Positions 42,809-52,473 are shown, counted from the stretch's first letter. The stretch: 64,000 bases of DNA from Lentzea sp. NBRC 102530 (GCF_030269365.1 NZ_BSTF01000002.1:434001-498000); one strand, 5' to 3'. Translations and numbers: made by a program. The notes: generated from the letters alone by a model not told the origin.

Positions 42809-45800
42809 TCAGCCGGTGCTGAGGCCCGCTTCGGCGCGCACCCGGCGCATCGCCTCGGCCTTGCTGATCGTCAACGGCTCGGGTTCCCCCAGTTCGGCCA
42901 CCATCCGCCGCACGTCCGGGTCGCCCAGGTCGAGGCGGCCGCGGATCAGCTGGGCCAGCGCCAGCAACCGCACGGCCGCCTCGGTGCGGCCCTGTGCGAG
43001 CCGCACACGGGCCAGGAGTTCGGTCACGCCCGAGAGGTCCGGCATGTCCCCGCGGCCCGACGTGGTGCCGACCGCGACCGCCGCGCACGACTCCGCCTCG
43101 TCCGGATCACCCTCGGCGAGCGCGATCCGCGCGTCCAGGATCGCCGACCACTCCGTGACGAACGGCCCGAGGAACGCCGCGACCGAGGCCGCGTCCTTGA
43201 ACCGCGTGCTCAGCTCGCGCGCCTCCGGAATGCGGTCCGACCGCAGCATGACCTCGGCCTTGGCGTAGCCGATCATCAGGTTCAGCTGGTCGTTCCCGGC
43301 GTCGCGGACGAACTTCTCGGCCTGCTCGACCTCGCGCGCCGCCGCCTCGTTGTCGCCGAGCCGGGCGTACTCGACCGCGAGCCGCCACCGCTGCTGCACG
43401 GCGTCCTCGACGGACCCCAGTTCCCGCGCCACCTCGAGACCCTGCCGGTACAGGGCGATCGCGGCCAGGTTGTCGCCGGTGTGCGAGACGAACGCGGCCT
43501 TCATGCCGAGCGTCATCGCCGAACCCCACCGGTCGCCGACCGCCACGAACTGGTCGTACGCGCGGTCGCGGGCCTGCTCGGCCCCGGCCAGGTCGCCGTC
43601 CTCGCTGAGGATGAAGCTCATCGCCCAGTCCGCGCCCGCGCGGGCCCACGCGTCCTCGCTCGCCGCCGCGCGGTGCACCTCGCGCCGCGCGAGTTCCTTG
43701 TTCTGGCTCAGGAACGCGAGCATCGGCAGGGCGATCGCGAGGGACGGGTACTTCTGGGTGGCGCCGGTGTTCACGCAGTCCTCGATGACCTGCGAGGCCT
43801 CGATCGGCTCCGGCAGGCCGGGGATCGCGGACATGATCAGCCGCATCGCCCGGAACGTCGCGACGACGTCCGGCGGCAGGTCGTCGGCCAGCGCGAGCAC
43901 CTCGCGCACCGACCGTTCCGACCGCTCGTTGTCGCCCTTGATCAGCCAGTACCAGAACACGCCGCCGAGGATGTCGGCCGCGAGACCCGACTCGCGGTCG
44001 TCGATCGCCCCGCGCAACGCGGCCACGACGTTGTCCTGCTCCGCCTGGTAGACCTTGATCGCCTCGAGCTGCCGCGCGGTGCGGACGAACGGCTCCCAGC
44101 GCGCGGTCAGGTCCCGGTAGTAGCGCCGGAACCGGCCGACGAACTCCTGCTTCTCCCCGGACGCCTCGAGCTGCTCCGCCGCGTACACCCGGATCGTCTC
44201 CAGCATCCGGTACCGCGCCTCGCCGTCCAGCTCGACGACGTCCACGATGGACTTCTCGACCAGCGACGTCAGCACGTACAGCGCGTCCTCGCCGCACACC
44301 GCCTCGACCGCCACGAGGTCCGCGCCCGCCGGGAACACCGCGAGCCTGCGCGCGAGCACGAGCTCGTCGGAGGTGAGCAGGTCCCAGCTCCACTCCACGA
44401 CCGCCCGCAACGTCCGCTGCCGCGGCAACGCGGTGCGACTGCCCGAGGTGAGCAGCCGGAACCGGTCGTCCAGGCGCTGCGTGATCTGCCGGATCGTCAT
44501 GGACCGCAACCGCGCGGCCGCGAGCTCCAACGCGAGCGGCATGCCGTCGAGCCTGCGGCACACCAGCTTCACGTCCTCCACGGTGGACTCGTCCAGCCGG
44601 AACCCGGGCTTGACCGCGTTCGCCCGGTCCACGAACAGCCGCACCGCGCCGAAGTCCGCCACGTCCGCCTGGCCGTTCGGCACGGCCAGCGGCCCGATCG
44701 GGCACAGCGACTCGCCGTCGATCGCCAGCGGTTCCCGGCTGGTCGCGATGATCCTGAGGTTCGGCACCCGGCGCAGCAGCAGGCCGGTGAACTCCGCGGC
44801 CGCCGAGACGAGGTGCTCGCAGTTGTCCAGCACCAGCACCGACTCGCCCGCGCCGAGCACCTCGGCGATGCGGTCCATGCCCTCGTTGGGCCGTCGCATC
44901 GGGTCGCCGGTGGAGGCCATCCGCAACTCGAACGCCTTGAGCACCACACCCGGCAGGTCCTCGGCCGCATGGATGCCGGCGAGCGCCGCGAACCACACGC
45001 GACCCTTGCCGTGCAACGGGTGCCGGGCCGCGACCTCGGTGGCGAGCCGCGTCTTGCCGGCACCGCCAGGCCCGACCAGCGTCACCAGCCGCGCCTGCCC
45101 GAGCAGCCCGGTGATCTCCCGCAGTTCGTCGTCCCGCCCGACGAAACTGGTGAGCCGCACCGGAAGCCGGTCCACCACCGGCCGCGGCCCGAGTTCCCCG
45201 CGCAGCGCCGCGAGGTGCACGTCCTGCAGTTCCTGTGACGGGTCGACGCCCAGTTCGTCGGCGAGCCGGCCGCGCACCTCGGCGTAGACGTGCAACGCGT
45301 CGGACTGCCTGCCCTGAGCGCACAACGCCCGCATCAGCAGCCCCGCCAGCCGTTCCCGCAACGGGTGCTTCTCATGCAACGCCGTCAGCGCCGCCACGTC
45401 CAGCTCGCCGCGATCTTCCTCCGCCGCCAGCCGCGCCTCGTCGAGCCGGGTGGCGACGGCCCCGGCGAACGGCGCCTCCCGCACGTCGGCGAGCGCCTCT
45501 CCCCGCCACAGCGCCAACGCCTCGTCCAGCCGCCCGGCCGCGCGCAGCCGGTCGAACCGGAACACGTCGACGTCCTCGGCGCTCACCCCCAGCCGGTACC
45601 CGCCGGGTTCCAACGCGACCGGGCAGACCTTGCGCAGCCGCGAGACCAGCGACTGCAGGGCGTTCGCGCCGTCGGCGGGAGGCTGCTCGCCCCACAGGTC
45701 GTCGATCAGCGTCGTCGCCGGCACCGGACGGCCGGGGTCGAGCGCGAGGCGGGCGACGAGCATGCGGACGCGGGCGCCACCGATGTCGACCGGGGTGCCG

Positions 45801-45844
45801 TCCTCCGCCTCGACCGCGGTCGGGCCCAGCAATGCCACGCGCAC
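42809..45844 (-). CDS. AfsR/SARP-type regulator with NB-ARC ATPase
   Basis: A 1011-residue multidomain regulator. An OmpR-like winged helix (about 1-95), a bacterial transcriptional activation domain (about 96-240), and an NB-ARC STAND ATPase with P-loop VTLVGPGGAGKTRLATEV (near residue 257) and VLVLDNCEHLV are followed by helical TPR-like repeats to the end. Proteins of this type activate secondary-metabolite or stress genes. No biosynthetic gene cluster is in view; the adjacent exporter and the divergent island at 46246 are candidate targets. Starts at GTG 45844; GTG 45838 is possible. Confidence 0.88.
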   Translation of the reverse strand: MRVALLGPTAVEAEDGTPVDIGGARVRMLVARLALDPGRPVPATTLIDDLWGEQPPADGANALQSLVSRLRKVCPVALEPGGYRLGVSAEDVDVFRFDRLRAAGRLDEALALWRGEALADVREAPFAGAVATRLDEARLAAEEDRGELDVAALTALHEKHPLRERLAGLLMRALCAQGRQSDALHVYAEVRGRLADELGVDPSQELQDVHLAALRGELGPRPVVDRLPVRLTSFVGRDDELREITGLLGQARLVTLVGPGGAGKTRLATEVAARHPLHGKGRVWFAALAGIHAAEDLPGVVLKAFELRMASTGDPMRRPNEGMDRIAEVLGAGESVLVLDNCEHLVSAAAEFTGLLLRRVPNLRIIATSREPLAIDGESLCPIGPLAVPNGQADVADFGAVRLFVDRANAVKPGFRLDESTVEDVKLVCRRLDGMPLALELAAARLRSMTIRQITQRLDDRFRLLTSGSRTALPRQRTLRAVVEWSWDLLTSDELVLARRLAVFPAGADLVAVEAVCGEDALYVLTSLVEKSIVDVVELDGEARYRMLETIRVYAAEQLEASGEKQEFVGRFRRYYRDLTARWEPFVRTARQLEAIKVYQAEQDNVVAALRGAIDDRESGLAADILGGVFWYWLIKGDNERSERSVREVLALADDLPPDVVATFRAMRLIMSAIPGLPEPIEASQVIEDCVNTGATQKYPSLAIALPMLAFLSQNKELARREVHRAAASEDAWARAGADWAMSFILSEDGDLAGAEQARDRAYDQFVAVGDRWGSAMTLGMKAAFVSHTGDNLAAIALYRQGLEVARELGSVEDAVQQRWRLAVEYARLGDNEAAAREVEQAEKFVRDAGNDQLNLMIGYAKAEVMLRSDRIPEARELSTRFKDAASVAAFLGPFVTEWSAILDARIALAEGDPDEAESCAAVAVGTTSGRGDMPDLSGVTELLARVRLAQGRTEAAVRLLALAQLIRGRLDLGDPDVRRMVAELGEPEPLTISKAEAMRRVRAEAGLSTG

Positions 45845-46245
45845 CCCACCAGCTTTCCAGACGTCGTCACGACACGGGCGCGCCAGGCCGAACGCCCATG
45901 CCAGCCGATCAAGGAATTGGATTTGTTTTTCCTATTGCGGCGAGGTGCGGCACGGCCGAACGGGTGAAGGCGCGAATTCGCGGTAGCTCGGCGTAACGCT
46001 CGGAGTGGGCGGCTCGATCACATTGGCGCCTGGACGTCATGAAACGCAGGCGAACGCTACCGGGGCGTTCGCGGGCGGTCTGAAGAAAAGGCCGACAGAA
46101 TGCGCGAAGCATGTCCGATATCAGCTCTGAGCTGGTGTTATCTGCGAAAGTGGACATCCTGTCGGCGATTTTCTGGACAGAAGTAGGACAAAGTCCTCAA
46201 TGCTGTCGTCTAACGCTTCGTCGTGCCGATCGGAGAGGACGAGTC
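45845..46245. other. Divergent intergenic region with GGACA motifs
   Basis: A 401-bp gap between the AfsR-type gene and the chaperone/signalling operon. It is less GC-rich than its surroundings (for example around 45910-45940). GGACA occurs at 46152-46156, 46175-46179 and 46186-46190, and inverted TGTCC at 46112-46116. No CIRCE or HAIR heat-shock operator was seen. An in-frame ATG at 46111 exists, but the residues it would add look non-coding. Confidence 0.5.
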
Positions 46246-49191
46246 GTGCCCGGAGAAAGCCTGAACGTGCTGACCGGATCACCTGAGTCGGGTCAGCGGA
46301 GCCCGACTTGCCGCGGGTGTGCCACGCCGAGAGAAAACAGCGACAGGTTCTGCGGGAACTGCGGGCTGCCGGCCGACGCGGTCGTGGTGGCGCGCACGGA
46401 GGCCCCGCCGCTCCCGGCGCCGCCGCCCCGGCCGGAACGGAGAGCGGGAGCCGACATCGGCGAGGTGACCCGCCTCGCCGGCACGACGAGGCAGACGCAC
46501 CTGACGTCGTTGCTGTCCGCTCCGGCGCCCCTTTGCGTCGCGTGCGGTGCGGACATGGCGGACGGGCCGTGCGCGTCCTGTGGCACGCAACCGGACTTCC
46601 TGGCAGCACCGCCACAAGACGCCATCGGCGGTGTGTTCGAGTACCGCAAGATGCTGCGCAAGCGCCGGGCGATGCGCATCGGGACGAGCGCCGAGGGACC
46701 GTTGTTCCTCCTGCACGACGGCACCGTCGAGGCCCGCGACCCGGCCACGCTGAAGCCCGCGCCGATCCCTTTGCCCGCAGGAGAACACGAGTGGTTGAGC
46801 CCGGCGGCCGTGGTGCTGCGGATCGCGCTTGCCGTGGACTCGGCGCAGGTGAGTCTGCCGTGGACGTCCCGCGTGCTGCTCGACCACGCTTTCGCTCACG
46901 CCCGGTCGCACCTCGGGCTGGGCCGCCGCCTCGCGCTGGACGCGATGAACCTCGGCCACGTCGACCTCGCCGCCCACTGCGGGCTCGGCGAGTCCGAACA
47001 GGCTTGGCTGCGGCTGCTCTCGGCGGCCCGGCGCGGTGACGCCGCCGACCTGGTCGACGCGGCCGCCGCCCTGCCACCGGACCGGTACCGGCCCAAGATC
47101 GCGGCACTGGCGGTGTTCGCGGGAGCGGTACGCGGGGTGCGCGGTGCGGCGGAACGACTCGCGCCGTCACTGGCGGCCTTCGCGGAGACGGAACCGCTCG
47201 CAGGTCTCCTGCAACGCGCGCTCGGCATCACCGCCACCACGCCCGCTCGCCGTCGCGCGGACGTCGCGTTGCTGGCGGGGCTGGTCAACGCCCCCGCGCC
47301 GGTCCTCGCACTCGCCACCGCGTCGTTGCCCGAGATCGGTCTGGAGGACGCGCGACTGCTCGGCGCCAAGGGCAAGGTCGCGGCACTGCACGGCACGCCC
47401 CGCTCAGCCTCCGGCCTCGTCTCCGGGAGTGATCTCGACGCCGCACCGCTGTCCGTCGTGGACGGTTTGGCCGATGCGGGAGTGCTGACCGCCCAGCAGG
47501 TCCAGGGCCTGCGCCGGACCCCGGACGAGATCGCCTACCTGCTCGCCAGGACCAGTCCGCAGGACCTCACCGACGAGCAGGTGGTCCAGTCGGGCCACGT
47601 GGACGAGCAGGTGCGGCGCACGCACGAACGCGGGGTCGCCGACGCGGGCGAGAAGGCACCGGACTGCGCGATGGGCCGGCACCTGCGCGTCCTGGAGGCG
47701 TTGTCCCGCAACAGACTCGACGACGTGCGGACCGACGAGGCGTTGCCGGAGCACGCCGAGACCGTCAACAGACTGGTCACGGGCCTGCGCCGGGCCGCCG
47801 AGCAGGGCGACGCGACCGCCGCGCTGGACGAGGTCGTGTTGGGCGACCGCACCACCTGGCAGCCGTTGGTGACCGCGCTGGGCGCCAGTGCCTTGCTGCA
47901 CGGCGAGGTCGCGCGCAGGAGGGTCCCCGCCTTCGCCGACTGGCTCTCCCTGGTGGCGGCCAGGGAACGGCTGTTCGTCGCCGACTGGGCAGGTGCCGCG
48001 TACGAGGCGAGGAACTGCCTCGCGCACGCCACCGACGAGGCGGTGCGCGACGAGGCGCACAACCTGCTGGCGTGCGCCCTGCACCACCTGGGCCAGCACG
48101 GAACAGCGCTCGGCGAGCTGGAAGCGGCGATCGAGGGCGAGTACTCGGTCGCGCTGCTCGCCAACATCGCCGTCGTCGCGATGCACCTCGACCGGGAACT
48201 CGGCGCCCGGCACCTCGCCAGGGTCGTGCGCGAGGCGCCGTCCCAGGCGATGCGGGCCAACGCCGCTTTGCGCGCCATGCGGATGTGGCGCAGCGACGGG
48301 TCGAAGATCTGGGAGGGTGAGGACCGCGCGGCCGACAAGCTGCCCGCGATGCTGCGCGAGCCGTTGCGGACGATCGTCACGCAGCCCATCGGTCTCGACG
48401 AGTTCCGCGAGGTCGCCGACGTGCTCGCCCGGTTCGACGCGGAATGGCTGCGCGCGCCGCAGAGCCTCGCCGGATCTCCGCACCGGGCCACGCTCGAAGC
48501 GACGTTCTACCGCGCCAGGGCCAGCGAGGACATGTACACGGCGATCGTGAACGTGCTCGGCACGATCACCGACTGGGCCGGTGCGCCGGACTGGATCCGC
48601 GAGGAACGCGACGACCTGGTGCACCAGACGAAGGAGTACCTGTTCGACCACCTCGACGACCCGGACAACGTCGCCGGTGTCGTGGCGCTCGCGATCGCCC
48701 GCCAGGTCACCGGACTCGCGAAGTACGACCACGTCTGCTTGCTGCTGCTGGGAACCGCGACGCTGACCTACCACGTCACCACCCGCGAGGAGGAGATCGC
48801 GGTCTCCCTCGTCGAGTCCTACCTCGCGGCCCGGCAGGCGGCCACGACCCTCACCGAGGACCAGCAGGAGAGGCTCACCGGGCTGCTGGAACTCACCCAG
48901 CGCCGCATCGGGTTCAACCTCTACCAGGCACGGGAGCGCGAGGTCGAGGCCAGGATCGACACCTACAACCGCGCGCTCGGCCTGCTCAACCAGGCGCAGA
49001 CGGGCAGTCCCGCCTGGTTCGCGGGGCGGCAGGAAGTCGCCGCGACCGTCGACATGTGCACGCGGGTCCGTGAGCAGCTCACGCCGTGGGTGCGCGGAGC
49101 CGACAGCGGAGACCTGCGCTCGTTGCTCATGGACCTCCTCGAGCACGTCCGCGAGCTGGAGACCAAGGCCCGCCGCGTGCTGGGCAACTGA
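46246..49191 (+). CDS. Large double zinc-ribbon, helical-repeat scaffold protein
   Basis: A 981-residue protein that I do not recognise as a named family. Two zinc ribbons open it: Cys22, 25, 36, 39 and Cys97, 100, 109, 112, separated by a Pro-rich linker. A short beta segment follows (FEYRKMLRKRRAMRIG), and from about residue 190 the protein is almost entirely helical with TPR-like stretches (AHNLLACALHHLGQHGTALG, about 605-625). No catalytic motif. It probably serves as a scaffold or sensor for the genes behind it. GTG 46246 follows GGAGAGGA. Confidence 0.7.
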   Translation: MPGESLNVLTGSPESGQRSPTCRGCATPRENSDRFCGNCGLPADAVVVARTEAPPLPAPPPRPERRAGADIGEVTRLAGTTRQTHLTSLLSAPAPLCVACGADMADGPCASCGTQPDFLAAPPQDAIGGVFEYRKMLRKRRAMRIGTSAEGPLFLLHDGTVEARDPATLKPAPIPLPAGEHEWLSPAAVVLRIALAVDSAQVSLPWTSRVLLDHAFAHARSHLGLGRRLALDAMNLGHVDLAAHCGLGESEQAWLRLLSAARRGDAADLVDAAAALPPDRYRPKIAALAVFAGAVRGVRGAAERLAPSLAAFAETEPLAGLLQRALGITATTPARRRADVALLAGLVNAPAPVLALATASLPEIGLEDARLLGAKGKVAALHGTPRSASGLVSGSDLDAAPLSVVDGLADAGVLTAQQVQGLRRTPDEIAYLLARTSPQDLTDEQVVQSGHVDEQVRRTHERGVADAGEKAPDCAMGRHLRVLEALSRNRLDDVRTDEALPEHAETVNRLVTGLRRAAEQGDATAALDEVVLGDRTTWQPLVTALGASALLHGEVARRRVPAFADWLSLVAARERLFVADWAGAAYEARNCLAHATDEAVRDEAHNLLACALHHLGQHGTALGELEAAIEGEYSVALLANIAVVAMHLDRELGARHLARVVREAPSQAMRANAALRAMRMWRSDGSKIWEGEDRAADKLPAMLREPLRTIVTQPIGLDEFREVADVLARFDAEWLRAPQSLAGSPHRATLEATFYRARASEDMYTAIVNVLGTITDWAGAPDWIREERDDLVHQTKEYLFDHLDDPDNVAGVVALAIARQVTGLAKYDHVCLLLLGTATLTYHVTTREEEIAVSLVESYLAARQAATTLTEDQQERLTGLLELTQRRIGFNLYQAREREVEARIDTYNRALGLLNQAQTGSPAWFAGRQEVAATVDMCTRVREQLTPWVRGADSGDLRSLLMDLLEHVRELETKARRVLGN

Positions 49192-49205
49192 ACGGAGGCA
49201 GTGCG

Positions 49206-49607
49206 ATGGACAACCGCAACCCGTACCTGCTGCTGGGCGTGGACTACGGTGCCGACGCCGCGACGGCCCGCCGGTCGTTCGCCCGCGCCGCCAGGAGGAT
49301 GCGCCGCGCGGGCGGGGACGCGTCGATCTCGATCGAGGACCTCAACCGGGCCCTGCACGAGATCCAGCAACGCGACCACGACCCGGCCGACGCCGTGGAC
49401 CAGTTCCGCGTGCCGGCCAACCCCGAGGTGTTCCGGCCGGGCAGCACCGGCGCGTTCGCTCCCGGCCCGCTGCCGCTGGCCCGCGCGACCGCCGTGAGCG
49501 AGTCCGATGTGGACGTTCTGGAGGACTGGCTCGCGGACGACCTCTGGGAACTGCTGGGCGCCGTCGCACCCCGCCTCACCCAGTTCGACGACGGATACCC
49601 CCGGTAG
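49206..49607 (+). CDS. J-domain-like protein lacking HPD
   Basis: A 133-residue protein. NPYLLLGVDYGAD (residues 5-17) and the basic helix ARRSFARAARRMRR (21-34) match helices I and II of a DnaJ J-domain, and IEDLNRALHEIQQ matches helix III. The loop where HPD should be reads AGGDASIS, so the motif that stimulates Hsp70 ATPase is absent. The C-terminal half is acidic and unmatched. It lies one gene before a GrpE-like and two before an Hsp70-like gene, which supports a co-chaperone origin. ATG 49206 follows GGAGG. Confidence 0.65.
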   Translation: MDNRNPYLLLGVDYGADAATARRSFARAARRMRRAGGDASISIEDLNRALHEIQQRDHDPADAVDQFRVPANPEVFRPGSTGAFAPGPLPLARATAVSESDVDVLEDWLADDLWELLGAVAPRLTQFDDGYPR

Positions 49608-49620
49608 GAGAGGACAGTCG

Positions 49621-50115
49621 ATGACGCGCAAGACCAGGGAAGCCGCAGCCCGGCTGGAGCGGCTCGAGCACATGGTCGACGGCATCAGCCGGTCGATCGA
49701 GAAGATCGAGGTCGCGACGATCGTGCGCGACCCGTCGTCCGGCCTGGCGGCCGAGGCGTACGAGGGGCTGCGCAAGCAGGTCATCGCTGCGGCGGGTGAC
49801 CGGATGAGACACCTGCACCAGCTCGCGCGCTTCGCCGAGGCGATCGACTCGGGGCACGTCGCGGCGTTGCCGGACCTCGTGCGCGAGTGGACGGCCCAGG
49901 CCGGGCTGCTCAAGATCCACGACCCCGCTGACGTGCGCTGCTACGAAGTGCTCGGCGGCGAGGGAGACCAGTTGCGGGTGCTGAGGTTCGCCTACGTCGA
50001 CGAGATCACCGGCCGGGTCGTCGTCATGGGCCAGGCAGAGCGTGTGCAGTCCACAGTGGACTCGGGTGCGCACCGGCGGATGGACGTCGGTGACCAGGAA
50101 GAGGTGCGTTCGTGA
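49621..50115 (+). CDS. GrpE-like nucleotide-exchange factor
   Basis: A 164-residue protein. A long helical N-terminal part (AAARLERLEHMVDGISRSIE, probable coiled coil) leads to a small beta domain (GLLKIHDPADVRCYEVLGG and RVVVMGQAERV), the GrpE layout. Similarity is weak, so the call relies on layout and on the GTGA overlap with the Hsp70-like gene. It would release ADP from that Hsp70. ATG 49621 follows GGAGAGGA. Confidence 0.65.
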   Translation: MTRKTREAAARLERLEHMVDGISRSIEKIEVATIVRDPSSGLAAEAYEGLRKQVIAAAGDRMRHLHQLARFAEAIDSGHVAALPDLVREWTAQAGLLKIHDPADVRCYEVLGGEGDQLRVLRFAYVDEITGRVVVMGQAERVQSTVDSGAHRRMDVGDQEEVRS

Positions 50116-51818
50116 ACCCGTTCGGAATCGACTTCGGCACGACGAACTCCGTGCTGGCCCAGTGGAACGGCCGATCGGTGGACGTGCTGCCGATCGACAG
50201 CCCTCCGGCGGCGTGGGAGGCGATGGGGTTCGACAAGGTCATGCCTTCCGTCATCGGGATCGAGCCTTCCGGTGCGACGCGGTTCGGGTGGCACGGCAAG
50301 CAGATGGACGGGAACAAGCTCGAAGCCGTCAAGCGCTTGTTCGCGACCGAGGAGTTCGTCGAGATCGGCGGGCACTCGACGTCCGTCGAGGAGGCCGCGG
50401 CGCTTCTGTTCGGGCACATCCGCAGCGCGTCGCCGGGGCTCACCGTGGACCGGGCCGTCGTGACCATCCCGGCGAACAGCCGCGGGCTGGCGCGGTTCCG
50501 CACGAAGCTCTGCGCCGGTCTCGCCGGGATCGAGGTGCAGGCACTGTTGAACGAGCCCACCGCCGCGGCGATGGCGTACTCGGTCGACGCGACCCGCGAC
50601 CAGAACGTGCTGGTCTTCGACTGGGGTGGCGGCACGCTCGACGTCACCGTGCTGGAGACCATCGAGGGCGTGTTCATCGAGCGCGCCTCGAAGGGCATCC
50701 CCCGCAGCGGCGGCATCGACCTCGACGGTGCGTTCGGGCAGGCCGTGCTCGACGCGCTGCCGGTGCGGCCGTCGTGGAGCCCGGTCCAGCAGGCGCAGTT
50801 CCGGTTGGAGATCGAGCGCGCCAAGATCCTGCTGTCCACTCAGGACGAAGTGAACATGAGACTCCCGGACGGCAGGTACTTCCCCGTCACGAGGGCGATG
50901 TTCACCAAGTCGATCCGGTCGTACCTCGACGAGGCCCGGCGGCCGATCGAGCAGTGCCTCGCGGACCTGTCGATCAGCCCCGACTCGATCGACCAGCTCG
51001 TGATGGTCGGCGGCAGCAGCAAGATCCCCGCCGCCCGCACGATGGTGTCGGAGCTGCTCGGACGGGAACCCGCCGGCGGCTGCGACCCGATGACCGCGGT
51101 CGCCCAGGGTGCCGCCATCGCGTCGGCGATCCTGCTGGGACAGCTGGACAAGGACTTCTTCGTCGCGACCGAGCACGCGCTCGGCACCGTGATCCACGAC
51201 GACCACCAGCGGGCGAGCTTCAGCGTGCTGATCCCGCGCAACCACCAGCTGCCCGCCAAGGCGACCGACACCTACAACCCGGCGGTGCAGGGGCAGAAGG
51301 AAGTCCGGATCCAGGTCATCGAGGGCGACCCCGACAAGGGCATCGACCACGAGGACAACGTGATCCTGCGCGAGTGGAAAATCGCGGTCGACCCGGATCT
51401 CAGCATCATGGAGAACGCCTTCACGATCACCTACGAGTACAACGTCGACGGCATCCTGCACATCGTCGTGACCGAGATCAGGACCGGCAAGGTGTTGCTG
51501 CGCGACGACGTCTCGTGGGGTGTCACGAAGGACAGGTCGAAGCTCGTCGAGCTGGCCAAGCGGGTCAGCACCACGATCGACAACGGCTCCGTGAACGGCT
51601 CCGGCGCGCGGCACGCGGCCGTGCGCCCCGCCGATCCCGAGGTCGCGGCGCTCACCACCAAGGCGCGGTCGAAGGTCGTGCCGTTCGTCGACGACGAGGA
51701 GGCGTCGCGGATCGAGGCGATCTGCGCGGACCTGGAGAGCGCCACCGGCGCGGGCGTCGACGAGTGCAAGGAGGCGCTCTCCAGTGCGTTGCGCCCGTAC
51801 GCCTACCTCCTCGTCTGA
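50112..51818 (+). CDS. Divergent Hsp70 (DnaK-like) chaperone ATPase
   Basis: A 568-residue Hsp70 homologue. The nucleotide-binding domain is intact: GIDFGTTNSVLAQW (phosphate 1, residues 5-18), ALLNEPTAAAMAYSVD, VFDWGGGTLDVTVL (phosphate 2) and LVMVGGSSKIPAARTMV (adenosine). The linker region differs from the DnaK DLLLLDV-type sequence. The beta substrate-binding domain (RASFSVLIPRNHQLPAKA onward) is recognisable and the C-terminal lid is short with no EEVD-like tail. Likely a specialised chaperone rather than the housekeeping DnaK, whose own operon would be elsewhere. Confidence 0.9.
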   Translation: MNPFGIDFGTTNSVLAQWNGRSVDVLPIDSPPAAWEAMGFDKVMPSVIGIEPSGATRFGWHGKQMDGNKLEAVKRLFATEEFVEIGGHSTSVEEAAALLFGHIRSASPGLTVDRAVVTIPANSRGLARFRTKLCAGLAGIEVQALLNEPTAAAMAYSVDATRDQNVLVFDWGGGTLDVTVLETIEGVFIERASKGIPRSGGIDLDGAFGQAVLDALPVRPSWSPVQQAQFRLEIERAKILLSTQDEVNMRLPDGRYFPVTRAMFTKSIRSYLDEARRPIEQCLADLSISPDSIDQLVMVGGSSKIPAARTMVSELLGREPAGGCDPMTAVAQGAAIASAILLGQLDKDFFVATEHALGTVIHDDHQRASFSVLIPRNHQLPAKATDTYNPAVQGQKEVRIQVIEGDPDKGIDHEDNVILREWKIAVDPDLSIMENAFTITYEYNVDGILHIVVTEIRTGKVLLRDDVSWGVTKDRSKLVELAKRVSTTIDNGSVNGSGARHAAVRPADPEVAALTTKARSKVVPFVDDEEASRIEAICADLESATGAGVDECKEALSSALRPYAYLLV

Positions 51819-52473
51819 CAGCGCCCGGATCGTGCCGATCTACCTGGTGTGCGACCTGTCCGCCTCGATGGCGGCCGGTGATCGCACCAGGGCCCTGCAC
51901 GACTCCGTCACCGCGTTGCGCGACGCGATCTGGGCGAACCCGGTCGTGAGCGACACCGCGCGGGTCGCCGTGCTCGGGTTCGCGACCTCGGCGTGGGTCG
52001 TGCTCCCGTTGTGCGACATCGCGACGATCGACGAGATCCCGCCACTCGCCCCGGCCGGACTCACCAGCTACAGCGCCGCGTTCCGGCTCGTCGCCGCGAC
52101 GATCGAGGCGGACGTCGCGCAACTCGCGGCCGACGAGTTCGGCGTCTGGCGGCCGATGGTGTTCTTCATCAGCGACGGCGAACCGACCGACAGCCGCTCC
52201 GAGTGGCAGGCGGAGCACCGGCGGCTGCTGGATCCCTCCCTGCCGTGGCGTCCCGAGATCGTGTCGTTCGCGATCGGGGACGCCAACGCCGCGACGCTCG
52301 CCCAGGTGGCGACGACGAGGTGTTTCGCCGCCCGGTCCGGGGAGGTCGTGGAGAACGCGATCGCGGGTATCGCGGACCTCGTGATCCGCAGCGTGGTCGC
52401 CTCGGGCACAGCGGGCGCACCCGTGCTGCCCAGGGGCGTGCCCGCCGGGTTCGACGAGGTGGACGTCCTGTGA
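51784..52473 (+). CDS. TerY-like von Willebrand factor A protein 1
   Basis: A 229-residue vWA domain with a complete metal-ion-dependent adhesion site: DLSAS (Asp24, Ser26, Ser28), the Thr of GLTSYSAAF, and ISDGEPTD. Such single-domain vWA proteins resemble TerY and usually act as assembly platforms with kinases and phosphatases. GTG 51784 has AAGGAGG 9 bp upstream and overlaps the Hsp70-like gene by 35 bp; GTG 51832 would avoid the overlap but lacks a ribosome binding site. Confidence 0.87.
   Translation: MRCARTPTSSSDSARIVPIYLVCDLSASMAAGDRTRALHDSVTALRDAIWANPVVSDTARVAVLGFATSAWVVLPLCDIATIDEIPPLAPAGLTSYSAAFRLVAATIEADVAQLAADEFGVWRPMVFFISDGEPTDSRSEWQAEHRRLLDPSLPWRPEIVSFAIGDANAATLAQVATTRCFAARSGEVVENAIAGIADLVIRSVVASGTAGAPVLPRGVPAGFDEVDVL

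Noticed and set aside
43107..45323. A 738-residue minus-strand frame inside the AfsR-type gene
   Set aside because: It is in a different frame of the same strand, extremely Gly/Arg/Ala-rich and without domains. The 42809-45844 frame has the winged helix, BTAD and NB-ARC motifs.
46111..46245. An earlier ATG start for the zinc-ribbon scaffold gene
   Set aside because: The extra 45 residues have no motif, the ATG lacks a ribosome binding site, and the region holds repeated promoter-like elements. GTG 46246 follows GGAGAGGA.
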